DNA of 64,000 nucleotides from Spirogloea muscicola (taxonomy: Eukaryota; Streptophyta; Zygnematophyceae; Spirogloeales; Spirogloeaceae), in NCBI GenBank assembly GCA_009602725.1, contig WELB01000070.1, positions 308,894 to 372,893 of the forward strand, given 5' to 3'. Every line of letters starts with the position of its first letter. Positions within the stretch are counted from its first letter, which is position 1. The notes under the pieces are model-generated. The model was not told the origin of the DNA, made no database searches, and saw nothing but the letters and a program-made list of their open reading frames with translations. The translations under genes were made by a program, and so were the position numbers. This document shows, in pieces, positions 1 through 9,648 of this stretch.

Positions 1-1822
1 GCCAACGGCAATGGAGAGTCTCATCCGTCCTGGCTGTGTCCTCCTCCTCATTTACATCCGAATGACAGCAGAATCGTGGATAAAGGTCTGCCCCCAACAG
101 TGCAGTAGCCTTTAAGAGAAGTACTCGCTGACGTAGGCATAGGCCATTTTGTGGACCCTGACGAGATAGCAATTGCAAATACTCGTTCTGTGCTGAAGTA
201 TATGCCTAGGCGGCGGCTGTTGGCTACTGGAACCTGTGAAAGCAGACTGTTGGCGACCTGAAAGGCAGCCTGCAAAGACTTGCTGCTGGCTCTGGGGCAA
301 GTTTCTGGCGTGCTGGACTCGTCACAGTGCAAGTAGGTGACAAGACAGTCTCTATGAGTGAAGGTATTCAGAGCATTTTTGCCCATGTATCTCTTGTTCC
401 TAAAACAATCAAGGCCTGCCTTGATCAAATATTGGCAAGCCTACTTGCATAGCCAGTTGCATAAGTACCATGTTGTTAAGCTTTCCCCACAAAGTATTCA
501 CATAGCATCTAAGAAATAGCTTTGAAGAAAGTAAAACAACCTGGAATGCTGAACATTTAGTAAGTGTGTATTGTTACTCCCTTTGTACATTGGCTTCTAT
601 GAAGGATGGGTGTAAACACTGATCAGACCGTGGCATTGCTGAGCAGGTGTGGTGCAGGATTTGAAACCCACAATGAACATTCCAAAGATTGTTACGATCA
701 GGCCAATATGTGTGGTGGCAGGACATTCAGAGGTCGTCACAGTCGAAGGTTGGCACTTGATGCAGACGGATTGGTCACTGGTGATCAGAGCTAGGGGCCA
801 TGTTGAGGAGCAACAGTCGACAGACCTGGATGAACAAAGACTACGCACACCATGGCCGAGCCTCCAGAGAAAGTCAGCTCACATGGAAGGTGGAATTGTA
901 CGGGAGATGGCAGATTTGAGACTCGAAACACAAGAACAAGGAAATGACAAAGAAGGCTGCATGCAACAGCTGTCCTTCATGTGCAGTGATTTGCAAGTGG
1001 CAGTCTGTGGCCGCGCTTTTGTGGAAGTAAGGACTGTCACTACACAGATGCCCGGCATGTGTTGGAGAGCAGGGCAGATCTGACCGAATGCAGTGCATAA
1101 GGCGAAACACTTGCTGGCATGCGACACCTTTGTCCAGAAAGGCTTCTGTGAACGATATGTTATACATGTCATGTAGAGATGTATAATTTAGGACAAGCTG
1201 GAGAGCAGTAACTTCCTTCTGATGTGCTTCAGTGAATATGCAAACCACGATGGTGCAGATGGAGCACAAGGAGCGGCTGCTCTCAAACACATTACCGCTG
1301 CTTGTGGTCCCTAATCATGCTCTTTGTCTGGAGATTCGTACTTTGGAACCCTCCTTAGGAGCTCGTGACACGGATACTCGTGGTTTGGGAGAGTGCATGA
1401 GTGTAAGCAGAGGAGGGTGGCACATTGTCCATGACCTCGGTTGGGCCTTTCAGGAGCTTTCCAGGCTGCGATTATCTCGCCAAAAGGCAGTTGCAGAGCC
1501 CAATGGTCAGCCCGCAGCCAAAAGGCCAGAAGTACCTGAGGTCCCGCCTCAGCTATCTGTAGGCTGCCTGGTCCGTCTGATCGCATTTGCTTCACGATGT
1601 GGATGGCACAACGTCTTGCTGCTATTGCTGGAGCTTGCAGCTGAGCTAGTAGATTCCGAATTTATGGCCCACTGTCATGCTATCAATGAGCAAGCTGATG
1701 AAGGAAGGGGTGCATCCTCCCCCAAGACCGTCCTCAAAGATCAGAACTCGACCAGCTGGTTAGCAGCCAGCTTCTCCTCAAGCCTTCATCTTTCAGTAGC
1801 TGATGTCATGGCAGCAACATGA
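1..1822 (+). CDS. SBP-box (SPL) transcription factor, C-terminal part
   Basis: Partial gene entering from the left edge. Recognisable exons are 2-85 (contains ESLIRPGCVLLLIYI, the conserved IRPGC element), 658-1026 and 1259-1822. Joining 1026 to 1259 (GTAAGG donor, GTGCAG acceptor, phase 0) gives VCGRAFVEMEH followed by LLSNTLPLLVVPN, the usual GR-F-E / LLS-N--P-LV block of plant SPL proteins. After it come HDLGWAFQ and LIAFASRCGWHNVLLLLLE, matching the LHELGW and 'FS-D--W--V---LL' segments. The SBP zinc finger, which binds GTAC-core DNA in the nucleus, must lie left of the window. Exon 1 continues past 85 only with an apparent one-base deletion near 115, into LREVLADVG. The 3' end at 1822 (TGA) may be premature because the ankyrin-like tail of long SPLs is not visible. 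Family assignment is solid; exon 1 and both ends are uncertain. Confidence 0.72.
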
Positions 1823-2750
1823 GTGTTACACATGCATACTACGATAGCACACTGCCCATGTATCATCAGATCAACCCCTCGTTGCAGTTTATGCTACAAT
1901 CAGATCAAACACTGTGTGCAGCACTTCTTGCTAGCCGTTGTAGCACAGCATGGGTATTTGTGATGGAGAGCCTTGAATGCCTGACAGTGATGCTCAAGGA
2001 GTCTTGTGAAGATGCAAAACACATAGCACATGTCAGCCGAACTACAGGTCTGCTCTGCAAAGACTAAAGCAGGAGATGCAAGGACCTGCAAGGACCTGCT
2101 GACAGCAATCCTGTGTTTGCTGGCCAGAGCTGGTGGAGTTGTGGCGAGTTGCTGTCCTTCTTTCCACTCAGCTGGTCAGATCGGCCGAAGGCGGGGGCCC
2201 ATCATTCTTTGAGGGCCTTGACCAGGTGTCACTAGGGTGACACCTGAGTCACATAGTCAAGTTAGCCACCGCCTTCAACTTTGAAGCATCTTAGAGCCGC
2301 CTCCACAATGCAGCTCTGTCAGGAACTCACCTGCAATTAGATGCAGCGAGGTTCAGCAATCGTCATCTTTTTCCGGGTGCTACTGAAGCCAGACATACTT
2401 GTTGGCTGACGTGTGTACCTGATCATGTATTTCATTTGCTCCTCTTGGCAGTAGATCAGCACAACTACTCTCCTTGAGGCTTTTTGTGGAGAAAGGCAGA
2501 ACATGCCATTCTTTGTGTTCGAGACACAGTCCCAACTTTGATCTAAGCAAGCCTGGCGCATACAGAGGTGTTGAATACTAAGGGCGTCTCCTGATGTCAA
2601 TTATCATCGCTGATCTGCTCAAGACTGTGCAAGCTTTAAGCACATGCAGGTGATCATTGTAGTGGATGGAAGTGCACAAAGTTGGTTCTAGGATCGACCT
2701 TCAAAGTCTTGCTGGCACTGCTCTTTTTCAATGTCTAGGCTGTAGGGTTA
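1823..2750. other. intergenic, no gene recognised
   Basis: Possible 3' region of the SPL gene. Short open frames here have no recognisable motif. A perfect 10-bp hairpin lies at 2223-2246. Confidence 0.4.
2223..2246. repeat. 10-bp perfect hairpin
   Basis: Arms CAGGTGTCAC (2223-2232) and GTGACACCTG (2237-2246) with a 4-nt loop, about 400 bases 3' of the last recognised SPL exon. Confidence 0.6.
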
Positions 2751-2793
2751 AGGAGGCGGGGGGGCGGGGGGGGAAAACGCGGGGGGGGGCTCG
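2751..2793 (+). other. G-run tract, potential G-quadruplex
   Basis: Several runs of 4-9 G separated by one to six other bases, immediately beside the LINE 3' end at 2829. The exact run lengths may be assembly-sensitive. Confidence 0.5.
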
Positions 2794-2828
2794 CCCATAG
2801 AAGAGAACGAGACCGTGTATTAGAAAGA

Positions 2829-3574
2829 AATGTAGGCCAAATGGCCAGGTACAAAGGCAAGCACATCTAAAGCTCTATATAACCTGACCCGCTCAATAAC
2901 CACGGGTCAAGACATAAAGGTCACTACTCGATGCATGGACTAGATGCCAGGAACGGAGCCCTTCTGCCACCTACTAGAGCTCGCCCAGCTTTTTGGTGCA
3001 AGGCACTAGCCTGAGCACGCTGCAAACAGGCCGAAACTCGTCGTCGCAAGAGCGACAGATATGCAGCTGGCAAGCCCATCTCAGCCGGAAACACATCTGC
3101 ACGTCGAGTGTAGCCTAGATTGGCAATGTTTTGAAGCAGAGTGTGGAAGCGAGGACCCAGACAGCCAAAGATGTCGATTGCAGCTGGCAGGAGTTGATCG
3201 CATTGGGGGTAATCGGAGTAATGCCGCAGTTTTCTTTGCTCTTTTCCGCTCACTGCGTGCCCAGCAATGGGTGTTGATGCTGGGCCTTTATATGCCTCCG
3301 TAACAACAACGTCGACCAGGGCCCGTGGTCCTCCACCAGGTTGCACGCCCACCATGTCAAGTATGCGGCGATGATGACGTCCCACTTCGGGGGGGCGGAG
3401 GCGCACCTCTCCGCTGGCCATCCCCAGGCGCGCGAGGTCGCATTGCACTCTCGTACTTTTAGAGACTAAGTCAACGACAACCTGACGACATAGAGCATCA
3501 CAGGTCAAAAGATGTGCCCGTGGATGAGCTGCCTGAGTGAATCTTTCAGATAGTTGTCCACGAGCAGAAAACAT
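2829..3574 (-). mobile_element. 5'-truncated LINE copy, C-terminal ORF end (copy 1)
   Basis: Minus-strand reading frame related to the C terminus of a non-LTR retrotransposon polymerase. It contains HHRRILDMVGVQPGGGPRALVDVVV, then K/Y-rich KLRHYSDYP, then AAIDIFGCLGPRFHTLLQNIA, the pattern of the nuclease-like (restriction-endonuclease-fold) region after the RT in many algal and invertebrate LINEs. Frame quality drops upstream of about 3420. The 3' side has the conserved hairpin (2885-2909), the GGCC-AAAT-GGCC palindrome (about 2834) and a terminus matching the TAATACA end of the other copies. Inactive. Confidence 0.65.
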
Positions 3575-3589
3575 GCTTCAAGGCTGGAT

Positions 3590-4130
3590 GGCTGCATGCG
3601 TCTGAGATGCAACTCACGTGCGTAGTTATTGCATGGGAACGGGGCTTCTATACCCTCTATTACTGGAAGTCTACTTAAGAGTTGCGTCACTGCAGTGGCT
3701 GACTCACGAAGCTGCATCCATGCATGCATATCTGCAGAGATGTATATCTAGGAGGCAAGGCTTTGCGTGAGACTGTGGATCCTGCACCAAGCTCCCATCA
3801 CGACATGCAGGAAACCAGGTGCGGCAATAGAATCTATTCAACGCAATTATTGTCCTTCAATGCTCGTGTTCAAGTCGGTGTCATGGTGAATGGGAATCCA
3901 GTCGAAGGCCTGGACCTTTTCGATTCAGGGTCTTCGACCTTCTCGATTTCAATTGACTCGGGTCACAAGAGTCTACAGTGATCATGTTAGACACAAGGAC
4001 AGTCATACAACAGGGCTACGGATGCACAACATCACTTCAGACAAAAAGCATGCTTAAGATCAGTGCCGCCTCTTGCCAGACAAGTAGGCGTGAAGCAAAG
4101 CATGCGAGGGATATTGAATTGACTTGTGAC
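3590..4130. other. no gene recognised
   Basis: Only short frames without recognisable domains. It is the intergenic stretch between a LINE copy and the 3' side of the mannanase gene. Confidence 0.4.
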
Positions 4131-4132
4131 TA

Positions 4133-4165
4133 GCGTGAGCCTGCAGCCAAGCTGCAGGCTCACGC
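4133..4165 (-). repeat. 14-15 bp perfect hairpin 3' of mannanase gene
   Basis: Arms GCGTGAGCCTGCAG (4133-4146) and CTGCAGGCTCACGC (4152-4165). A further C-G pair leaves a 3-nt loop. It begins 86 bases beyond the mannanase stop codon (minus strand), so it would fall in the 3' UTR if transcribed. Confidence 0.65.
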
Positions 4166-4250
4166 CACTGCTTCACCAGCTAGTAAGTGCTAATGCTTGT
4201 ATATCTTCACCCTATGTTTTTTGTGGCCATTGATGCATACTGCTTGGCTC

Positions 4251-7200
4251 TCAAGCAGACAGTCTGGCTGCTTGACTCTTTATAAGCCTCACTATAGAGG
4301 AGTCGGTTGGATACACTGCAAGTGATGTGTCAGCCATGGCATGGTCCGCAACATTCAGGACCCACAGCAAACAGCCAGCATAGAGCTGCCTAGCCCTTGC
4401 GGAGGCGTATGCTTGGTTGTATGTTGTTGCATAAACCTGCAGACGGCACACATTAGTACGTGTCTGCTTGGGCAGGCATGCTGCCTTGAAATCTACACAC
4501 AGACTAATCCATCGAGGATGTCCATGTCAAGCAATATGAGGCCCTTGTGCATGCTAACATGCAATGCCTGTCCTGATCTTGTTGCTGCAAGAGGGATTGA
4601 TTTTTGTGGTCATTAAAGGTCAGTAGTACTCGTCAGATGGAAATTCTAACCACCTCACAAGAATTAATAGACCAGCTCAGGTCAGAAGTCAGCATGCTGG
4701 ACAAATGAATATCAAGGCGCCTTGCTACCTGCTCTCTGCCTGAGCTGGGGTACGAGAACTCGGTCAATATGACAGGCTTCTGAAGGGCCGCAGCGGCTGC
4801 CTCATGTGAACTAACCCAGCGAGTCAGGAACTCGTTATCAGATTTGACACCCTTATTGAGCCTGAGCTCACAGCACGGAGTAAAAGTGTCAGCCATGTCA
4901 GTGACAACCGTGGCTCGGCTCCCTTGACATGCAAACGGATTTGGGAGGAGGATTTAGTGCGTGTCATCCAGCAAGGGGCGATGATTGAAAGACAATGTTG
5001 ATAGCCACTTAGAAATTAACCATCTTCCAAGTAGCTGGTAGCTCAAGGAAGAGGGAAAATGCTTTGCTGCCAGGCTTATGCTTGACAGCATCGGTCTGCA
5101 TGTTCTACACCGCAACCCATCTTGACACAGCACACACCAGAGGTGAGGATGTCCGTGGAAAGTTGTAAAGTCGATCTGGGTGATGCCATGAAGCTGCAGA
5201 AAGTCTCCGCCGCAGTTTTGATAGTAGTTGGACGGTGGAGGGTTCTGGGCTGACCACCTTGAGCCTGTCATTGGGTCATGGAGCGGAGATACCTCAATAT
5301 AAGCTCAGACTGGCTCGCACACAATGAGGTGCACCATGAGATGGCAGATTATTCTTATATGGCATCCTTGAGAAAGGCTGCAGCTTGAAGGACAGGACTA
5401 CAGGATCGTCCGACATTTCCGACAGCTAAGTTCTCTTTGTTGCACCTGAGCCAAAGAAGCCCTCTGTACCGACTGTAAGAAGGTGCTTGGAGTCTATGCT
5501 CTTCACGTACTTTGCCATAGTGGTAACCCATGGCAAGAGCCATGACCCACATCCATCACACCTGAAGCCAGCAGAACGAAATGTAGGTTCTGATGGGATG
5601 CATGACAGGGCATCAGTGACCAGACCAGATCTTTTCTGAAAAGTGGGGCAGGGCTCCTTGGCCAATACTCCAAGAGGTAGCTTGAAATTGGGATTCGCAT
5701 CATCAAGCAAGCCTTATAAAGGAGTCAGTTTGTTGCAGGAGCCTTCCTGGACTTGCTTGATATACAGTGATAAGCTGCCCAGCCCATGCACAGGGTGTCT
5801 GAGATGTCATGAAGGACGACCAAGCTGATGAGTCCGAAGGTGTTTTGGGGGCGTCATATATGGTGTCGGGATTCTTATTTGCACAACATAACCTACAAAA
5901 GCAGCAGACTTTGCAGCTAAGCAGTGGGACTTTGCTGAAGCTGTAGCATGCACTGAGTGAAGGACGACCAAGCTGAGGACGAAGTGTTTGGGGGTTCTCA
6001 ATCATGGTGTCGAGATTTTGGATTCTAGCACAGCGGAACTTACAAAAGCAGCAGACTTTGCAGCAAAGCAGTGAACGCTGGATGAGGCATGTATTGAGAC
6101 CCGACTTTACCTCGGCTCATTGATGAGTTCCCACCCGAAGATGGTCGGGTCGTCCTTGTTCTGCAAGCCTGTATATGTATTTCTGCGTGTGAGCATTGCT
6201 TGCACATAACTTTTGTAGTACACTTGAGCCCATTGATCCCGATAGAAGGCATTGCCGAATGCAGTGGAGCTTGTATCTGGAGACTGGTGCCCCAGTGCCT
6301 GGAGGCTCCACACCACATACTGCTTCTTTCCACCGTAGGCATCCCAGTTGTTCACAAGAGGTAGCAGAAGCCGTATACCATTGTGGCCAGCAGCTTGTAC
6401 CACGTAGTCCAGAGCCTGCAGCTCGCAACGTGATCATGTTCAGGGTCCGACAGCCAATCACTTGTCAGCACTTACATGAGAATGGCAATGCTGTGACAAA
6501 CTCAGACTGCATATTGTGTGTCTCCCTTATGTAGGCTTCAAACACCAGATAGGCTTTCTGTCACTCCAAGCTAAGGACAACAGCGAGTAGCCGAGCATGA
6601 GGGCTATGTCGAGAGTCCTCAGTCAGAGGACTCCTTGAAGAGGTCGATCGACGACAACAATTACATTATCTTTAACGCCTTCGGAGACAACATACACCAA
6701 GAAACTACAAGTGTTGCAGATGGCACCTTGAAGACGTTCTCATCAAAGCGCCCTGGCTTTGTTTGCAGCGCTTTGAAGCTACTACTGTGCCATCTGCAAA
6801 AGCCCACGTCCGGCAGACATTCATACCAAGCCTCTTTGCCGCCTGAAATATCTCTTCTACCTGCACAGAATCGATGGAGTGACAGAGTGGGCATCAAGAG
6901 ATAGCTGGCAAGAAGTGGGCCAGGTCGGCAGCGCTTACATCCACCCCTTGTGCCTCGAGTATGCGCAATTTCTCCTTAACAATGACAATGGACTTGCTTG
7001 ATGCACTTGTGTCAGCAGCTACTATATGCTTCAGCAGATGTAAGATGATTTGGCACTGCAGAGACGTCAAGCGCCGTGAAGTCTGGATAAGGGCAAGCCC
7101 GAGAGCCGTCAGCAGAGCACGAATCGAAGTATCCTGTGTGCTCTCAAACCTGATGCTTCTGCCCAGGCCGCGCCGCTGCCTGGAGCAGCCAGAAGGTGTT

Positions 7201-7374
7201 GAAGCCATTGACATTGAAGCGCCTGCCCCTTGCAACGAGGTTGGTGCCCTCGCGCTGCACGAAGGCGGAGGAGGCGGGCAAGCTTGCTGCGGCCACGCAG
7301 GATGGCATCGAGGACGTGAATGGAAACCCAGAACCAGCGAACAGCACACCAAAGAAGACGATCGGGAGCTGCAT
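4251..7374 (-). CDS. mannan endo-1,4-beta-mannosidase (GH5), secreted, seven exons
   Basis: Exons 7374-7150, 6860-6727, 6415-6111, 5561-5446, 5264-5138, 4861-4729 and 4436-4251 (TGA), all with GT-AG junctions, give about 408 residues, the usual family size. The first exon encodes a hydrophobic leader after MQLPIVFFGVLFAG, then FNVNGFNTFWLLQAA, the first conserved block of plant-type mannanases. Exon 3 has LVNNWDAYGGKKQYV and WELINEPR, whose Glu is the acid/base. Exon 6 has KPVILTEFS, whose Glu is the nucleophile. The last exon has AGCLLWVLN and VYPTDSSIV. It hydrolyses beta-1,4-mannan in the cell wall. Exon 2 is 134 nt although both junctions are phase 0, so one base is missing (near 6771), separating CRTWAFADG from FKALQTKPGRFDENVF. 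This is either an assembly error or a disabling mutation. Confidence 0.88.
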
Positions 7375-7399
7375 TGAGCTTCTGTTGCACCGCCGAGAT

Positions 7400-8140
7400 G
7401 CCGCCCGAGAGATGGAAGGAGCCAATCGTGAATGGAGCAAGCGGCGAGTGCCGAGCTCTCGCCAGATTGGAACCGTGAGGCAGTGCAAGGAGCGGTCACA
7501 GCGGCGGTATGGCCAATGTGGGCTGTGCAATGCAGGCCCAGGCATGGAGCTGGAGGGGGATGGAGGTGGTCAACGGGGGCGAGCGCTCGTGGGCGGCTTG
7601 GTGAAGGGGGCTGCAGGGCAGGAGGAGCGGGTCCGAAGGGGGCCGCCATGGCGGGGTTGGTGGGCGAGCGGCAAGACGGGAACGGATCGCCGAGCAGCAG
7701 CGGGCAGCCCCGGCTCCCGAGGGTCGCGGGGGGAGCCGCGGTGGCCGCTGGCGGGCGCGCGGAGAGCCGGGGGCGAGCGGGCTGACCCCAAAGGTGCCGG
7801 AAAGCCGGGCGTCGCACGCGCCGGGAAGGCCGTCACGGACAATGCGGCTGCCGATAGATCTAACCACAGGGAGAGCGTCACGACGGTCGTCACGACGGGG
7901 AGGCGGGGCGGTTGAGCCGCCCGCCGGGCCGGGCGCGGCTCCGCGGGGAGGGGGGAGCTCCGCAGGGCCCGCGGGGCGTGCGGCCATGGCGGCGGCGGGC
8001 GGGCGGCGGAGGAATGCGACTGCTGATGAGAAAGGAGGGGCTGTGGAAGCCAGTCAGGTGCATGCCCGAGCCGATCCTGCCTGCCCGTCACCAGACAACC
8101 GGTGTTCATGATCTTATTCAGTGCAGTGGGGGCCCGGGGG
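7400..8140. other. GC-rich region upstream of mannanase
   Basis: CpG-rich stretch, strongest at 7600-8010, immediately 5' of the minus-strand mannanase start. Many overlapping frames in it are low-complexity products of base composition. Probable promoter/5' UTR region; no defined motif seen. Confidence 0.4.
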
Positions 8141-8144
8141 CAGC

Positions 8145-8365
8145 GGGAAGAAAGGGCTCGCCCATCGAGCATAGGGGCTGGACAAGCCAGCCCAAAAAAG
8201 AATGAACAAAGAACGAGAAGGGGGCCAGAGGAAGCCAGAGGAAGCGCTAAGAAACCAAAGCACACAAAGAAAGAAAGCAGCTACAAATTACTCAGTAACC
8301 CCTGCTAAGCAGCCGCAAATCAGAGAGGCTAGGGTCCTGGAAGTGGGTCCCCTGGACAGAGCCAG
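8145..8365 (-). repeat. hairpin-family repeat (LINE-like 3' end, -)
   Basis: Read on the minus strand it ends an ORF in SDLRLLSRGY followed by a stop, then a 3' UTR with the hairpin at 8175-8193 (GGGCTGG, 5-nt loop, CCAGCCC). The same module recurs at 26.4, 36.9, 46.7, 47.6 and 63.5 kb. Confidence 0.6.
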
Positions 8366-8496
8366 NNNNNNNNNNNNNNNNNNNNNNNNNNNNNNNNNNN
8401 NNNNNNNNNNNNNNNNNNNNNNNNNNNNNNNNNNNNNNNNNNNNNNNNNNNNNNNNNNNNNNNNNNNNNNNNNNNNNNNNNNNNNNNNNNNNNNNN
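8366..8496. other. assembly gap
   Basis: 131 consecutive N. The flanks are repeat (left) and GC-rich sequence (right). Confidence 0.99.
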
Positions 8497-8619
8497 CCGA
8501 GGCTCGCGGCCGGCACGCGCGCGGCACGCCCCACGCCGCCGATCGGCCCCGCCGCCTGCAGGCGGCGCGGGCTCCCTTGCAGCGGAGGGCGATGGCGGTT
8601 GCTTGGCCAGCCCGGCAAA

Positions 8620-8950
8620 AGAGAGAGGCGCGCGCGGGGCGCATGAAATGAATTGGAGGCCGATTCAAGCCGATACGTTGTCAAGGCTGAGTCTAGGGCA
8701 GCAGAGTTGCCAGGGGCCGGAAAAGAAGGGGGCGAGGGTTGTGACCAGCCGGCCCGAAAAGGACTGACAAGGTCCGACGAGAGAAGGCGCGCGGGGCGCA
8801 TGAAATGAAATGGAGGCCATACCAGTCCGATACATTGTTCAGGCAGGGTCTAGGGCAAACTAAACAGGACTACATAATATGGATACCGAAACTAAAGTGC
8901 CGCAGGTGACATCAGTACCCACGGGTGAGCACAACCGAATCCGACAAGCT
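8620..8950 (+). repeat. family-B repeat, two partial copies
   Basis: Shares with 26.2, 45.15, 45.9, 46.25, 47.33 and 53.15 kb (and inverted at 27.13 and 63.3 kb) the order GGCGCGCGGGGCGCATGAAA, then GAGGCCAATTCAAGCC, then CATTGTTCAGGCA, then CCCACGGGTGAGCAC. No coding frame is convincing. Probably the 3' part of another non-autonomous or LINE family. Confidence 0.55.
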
Positions 8951-9119
8951 AACAAGCACCGAAGCACCGAAGCTAACAAGGTCCGAAGCACACGGCTTCT
9001 TTCTGGGCTGGCTTTTTCTCACAGTCCCCGCCCCCTTGAAAAGAGCTCACTTCTCAATGGCTGCTGGGTGCTCGACATTACCTGCTGAGCAGCAGGAGAA
9101 AGACTGCAGCTGCTGCTAC

Positions 9120-9640
9120 TGACAGAGCGGCCGTGGAAGCCAAGGCGGCGCCGCCGCCTGCCCGACCTCGGACCTCCCTCGCGCGCTTTATTCTTCCCCC
9201 ACTCGCCCCTCTCTCCGATCAGTCCCTCCCTCCGTCCCGACCAGCTCGACCGCCTGCCCCCGCCCCGCCGCAGCCAGAGCCGCTTCGGCGGCCGCTCGCA
9301 ACCCTTCACCCCTTCATCGTAACCCGCCACCCCCCATCTCCCTTGCCCCCGGCAGCCAGTCGCGTCGAGCTGCCCCCCCCTTTCCTCCATCGCGGAAGCT
9401 CGGAGCTGGCCTGCTGCACCAGCTGCTGCCGGCACCCGAGCGCCCCGGCCTCGGCCCAGCGTCCGTTACCCCGAGCTCGCGGCGCGCGGCTCGCAGCTCG
9501 ACACCTCCGCTCCGCAGAATGCAGGTCAGTAGGACCCTTGCATGGCCATCCTGCACAGCCGAACGGTGTTTCCGATGGGCACTTGTCGAATGAACCTTGG
9601 GAGGACCTAACGGTAGTCGAAGAGGGCAAGCTGCAAGCCT
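9120..9640. other. GC-rich region upstream of multicopper oxidase
   Basis: CpG-rich, C-rich stretch (9150-9520) before the first recognised oxidase exon. Likely promoter/5' UTR; a long frame here looks compositional (Pro/Arg/Ala). Confidence 0.35.
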
Positions 9641-9648
9641 AGCTCGTT

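Noticed and set aside
7496-8265. Long overlapping Pro/Arg/Ala-rich frames on both strands
   Set aside because: GC-rich composition keeps several frames open at once; no domain, and the region is the mannanase 5' flank.
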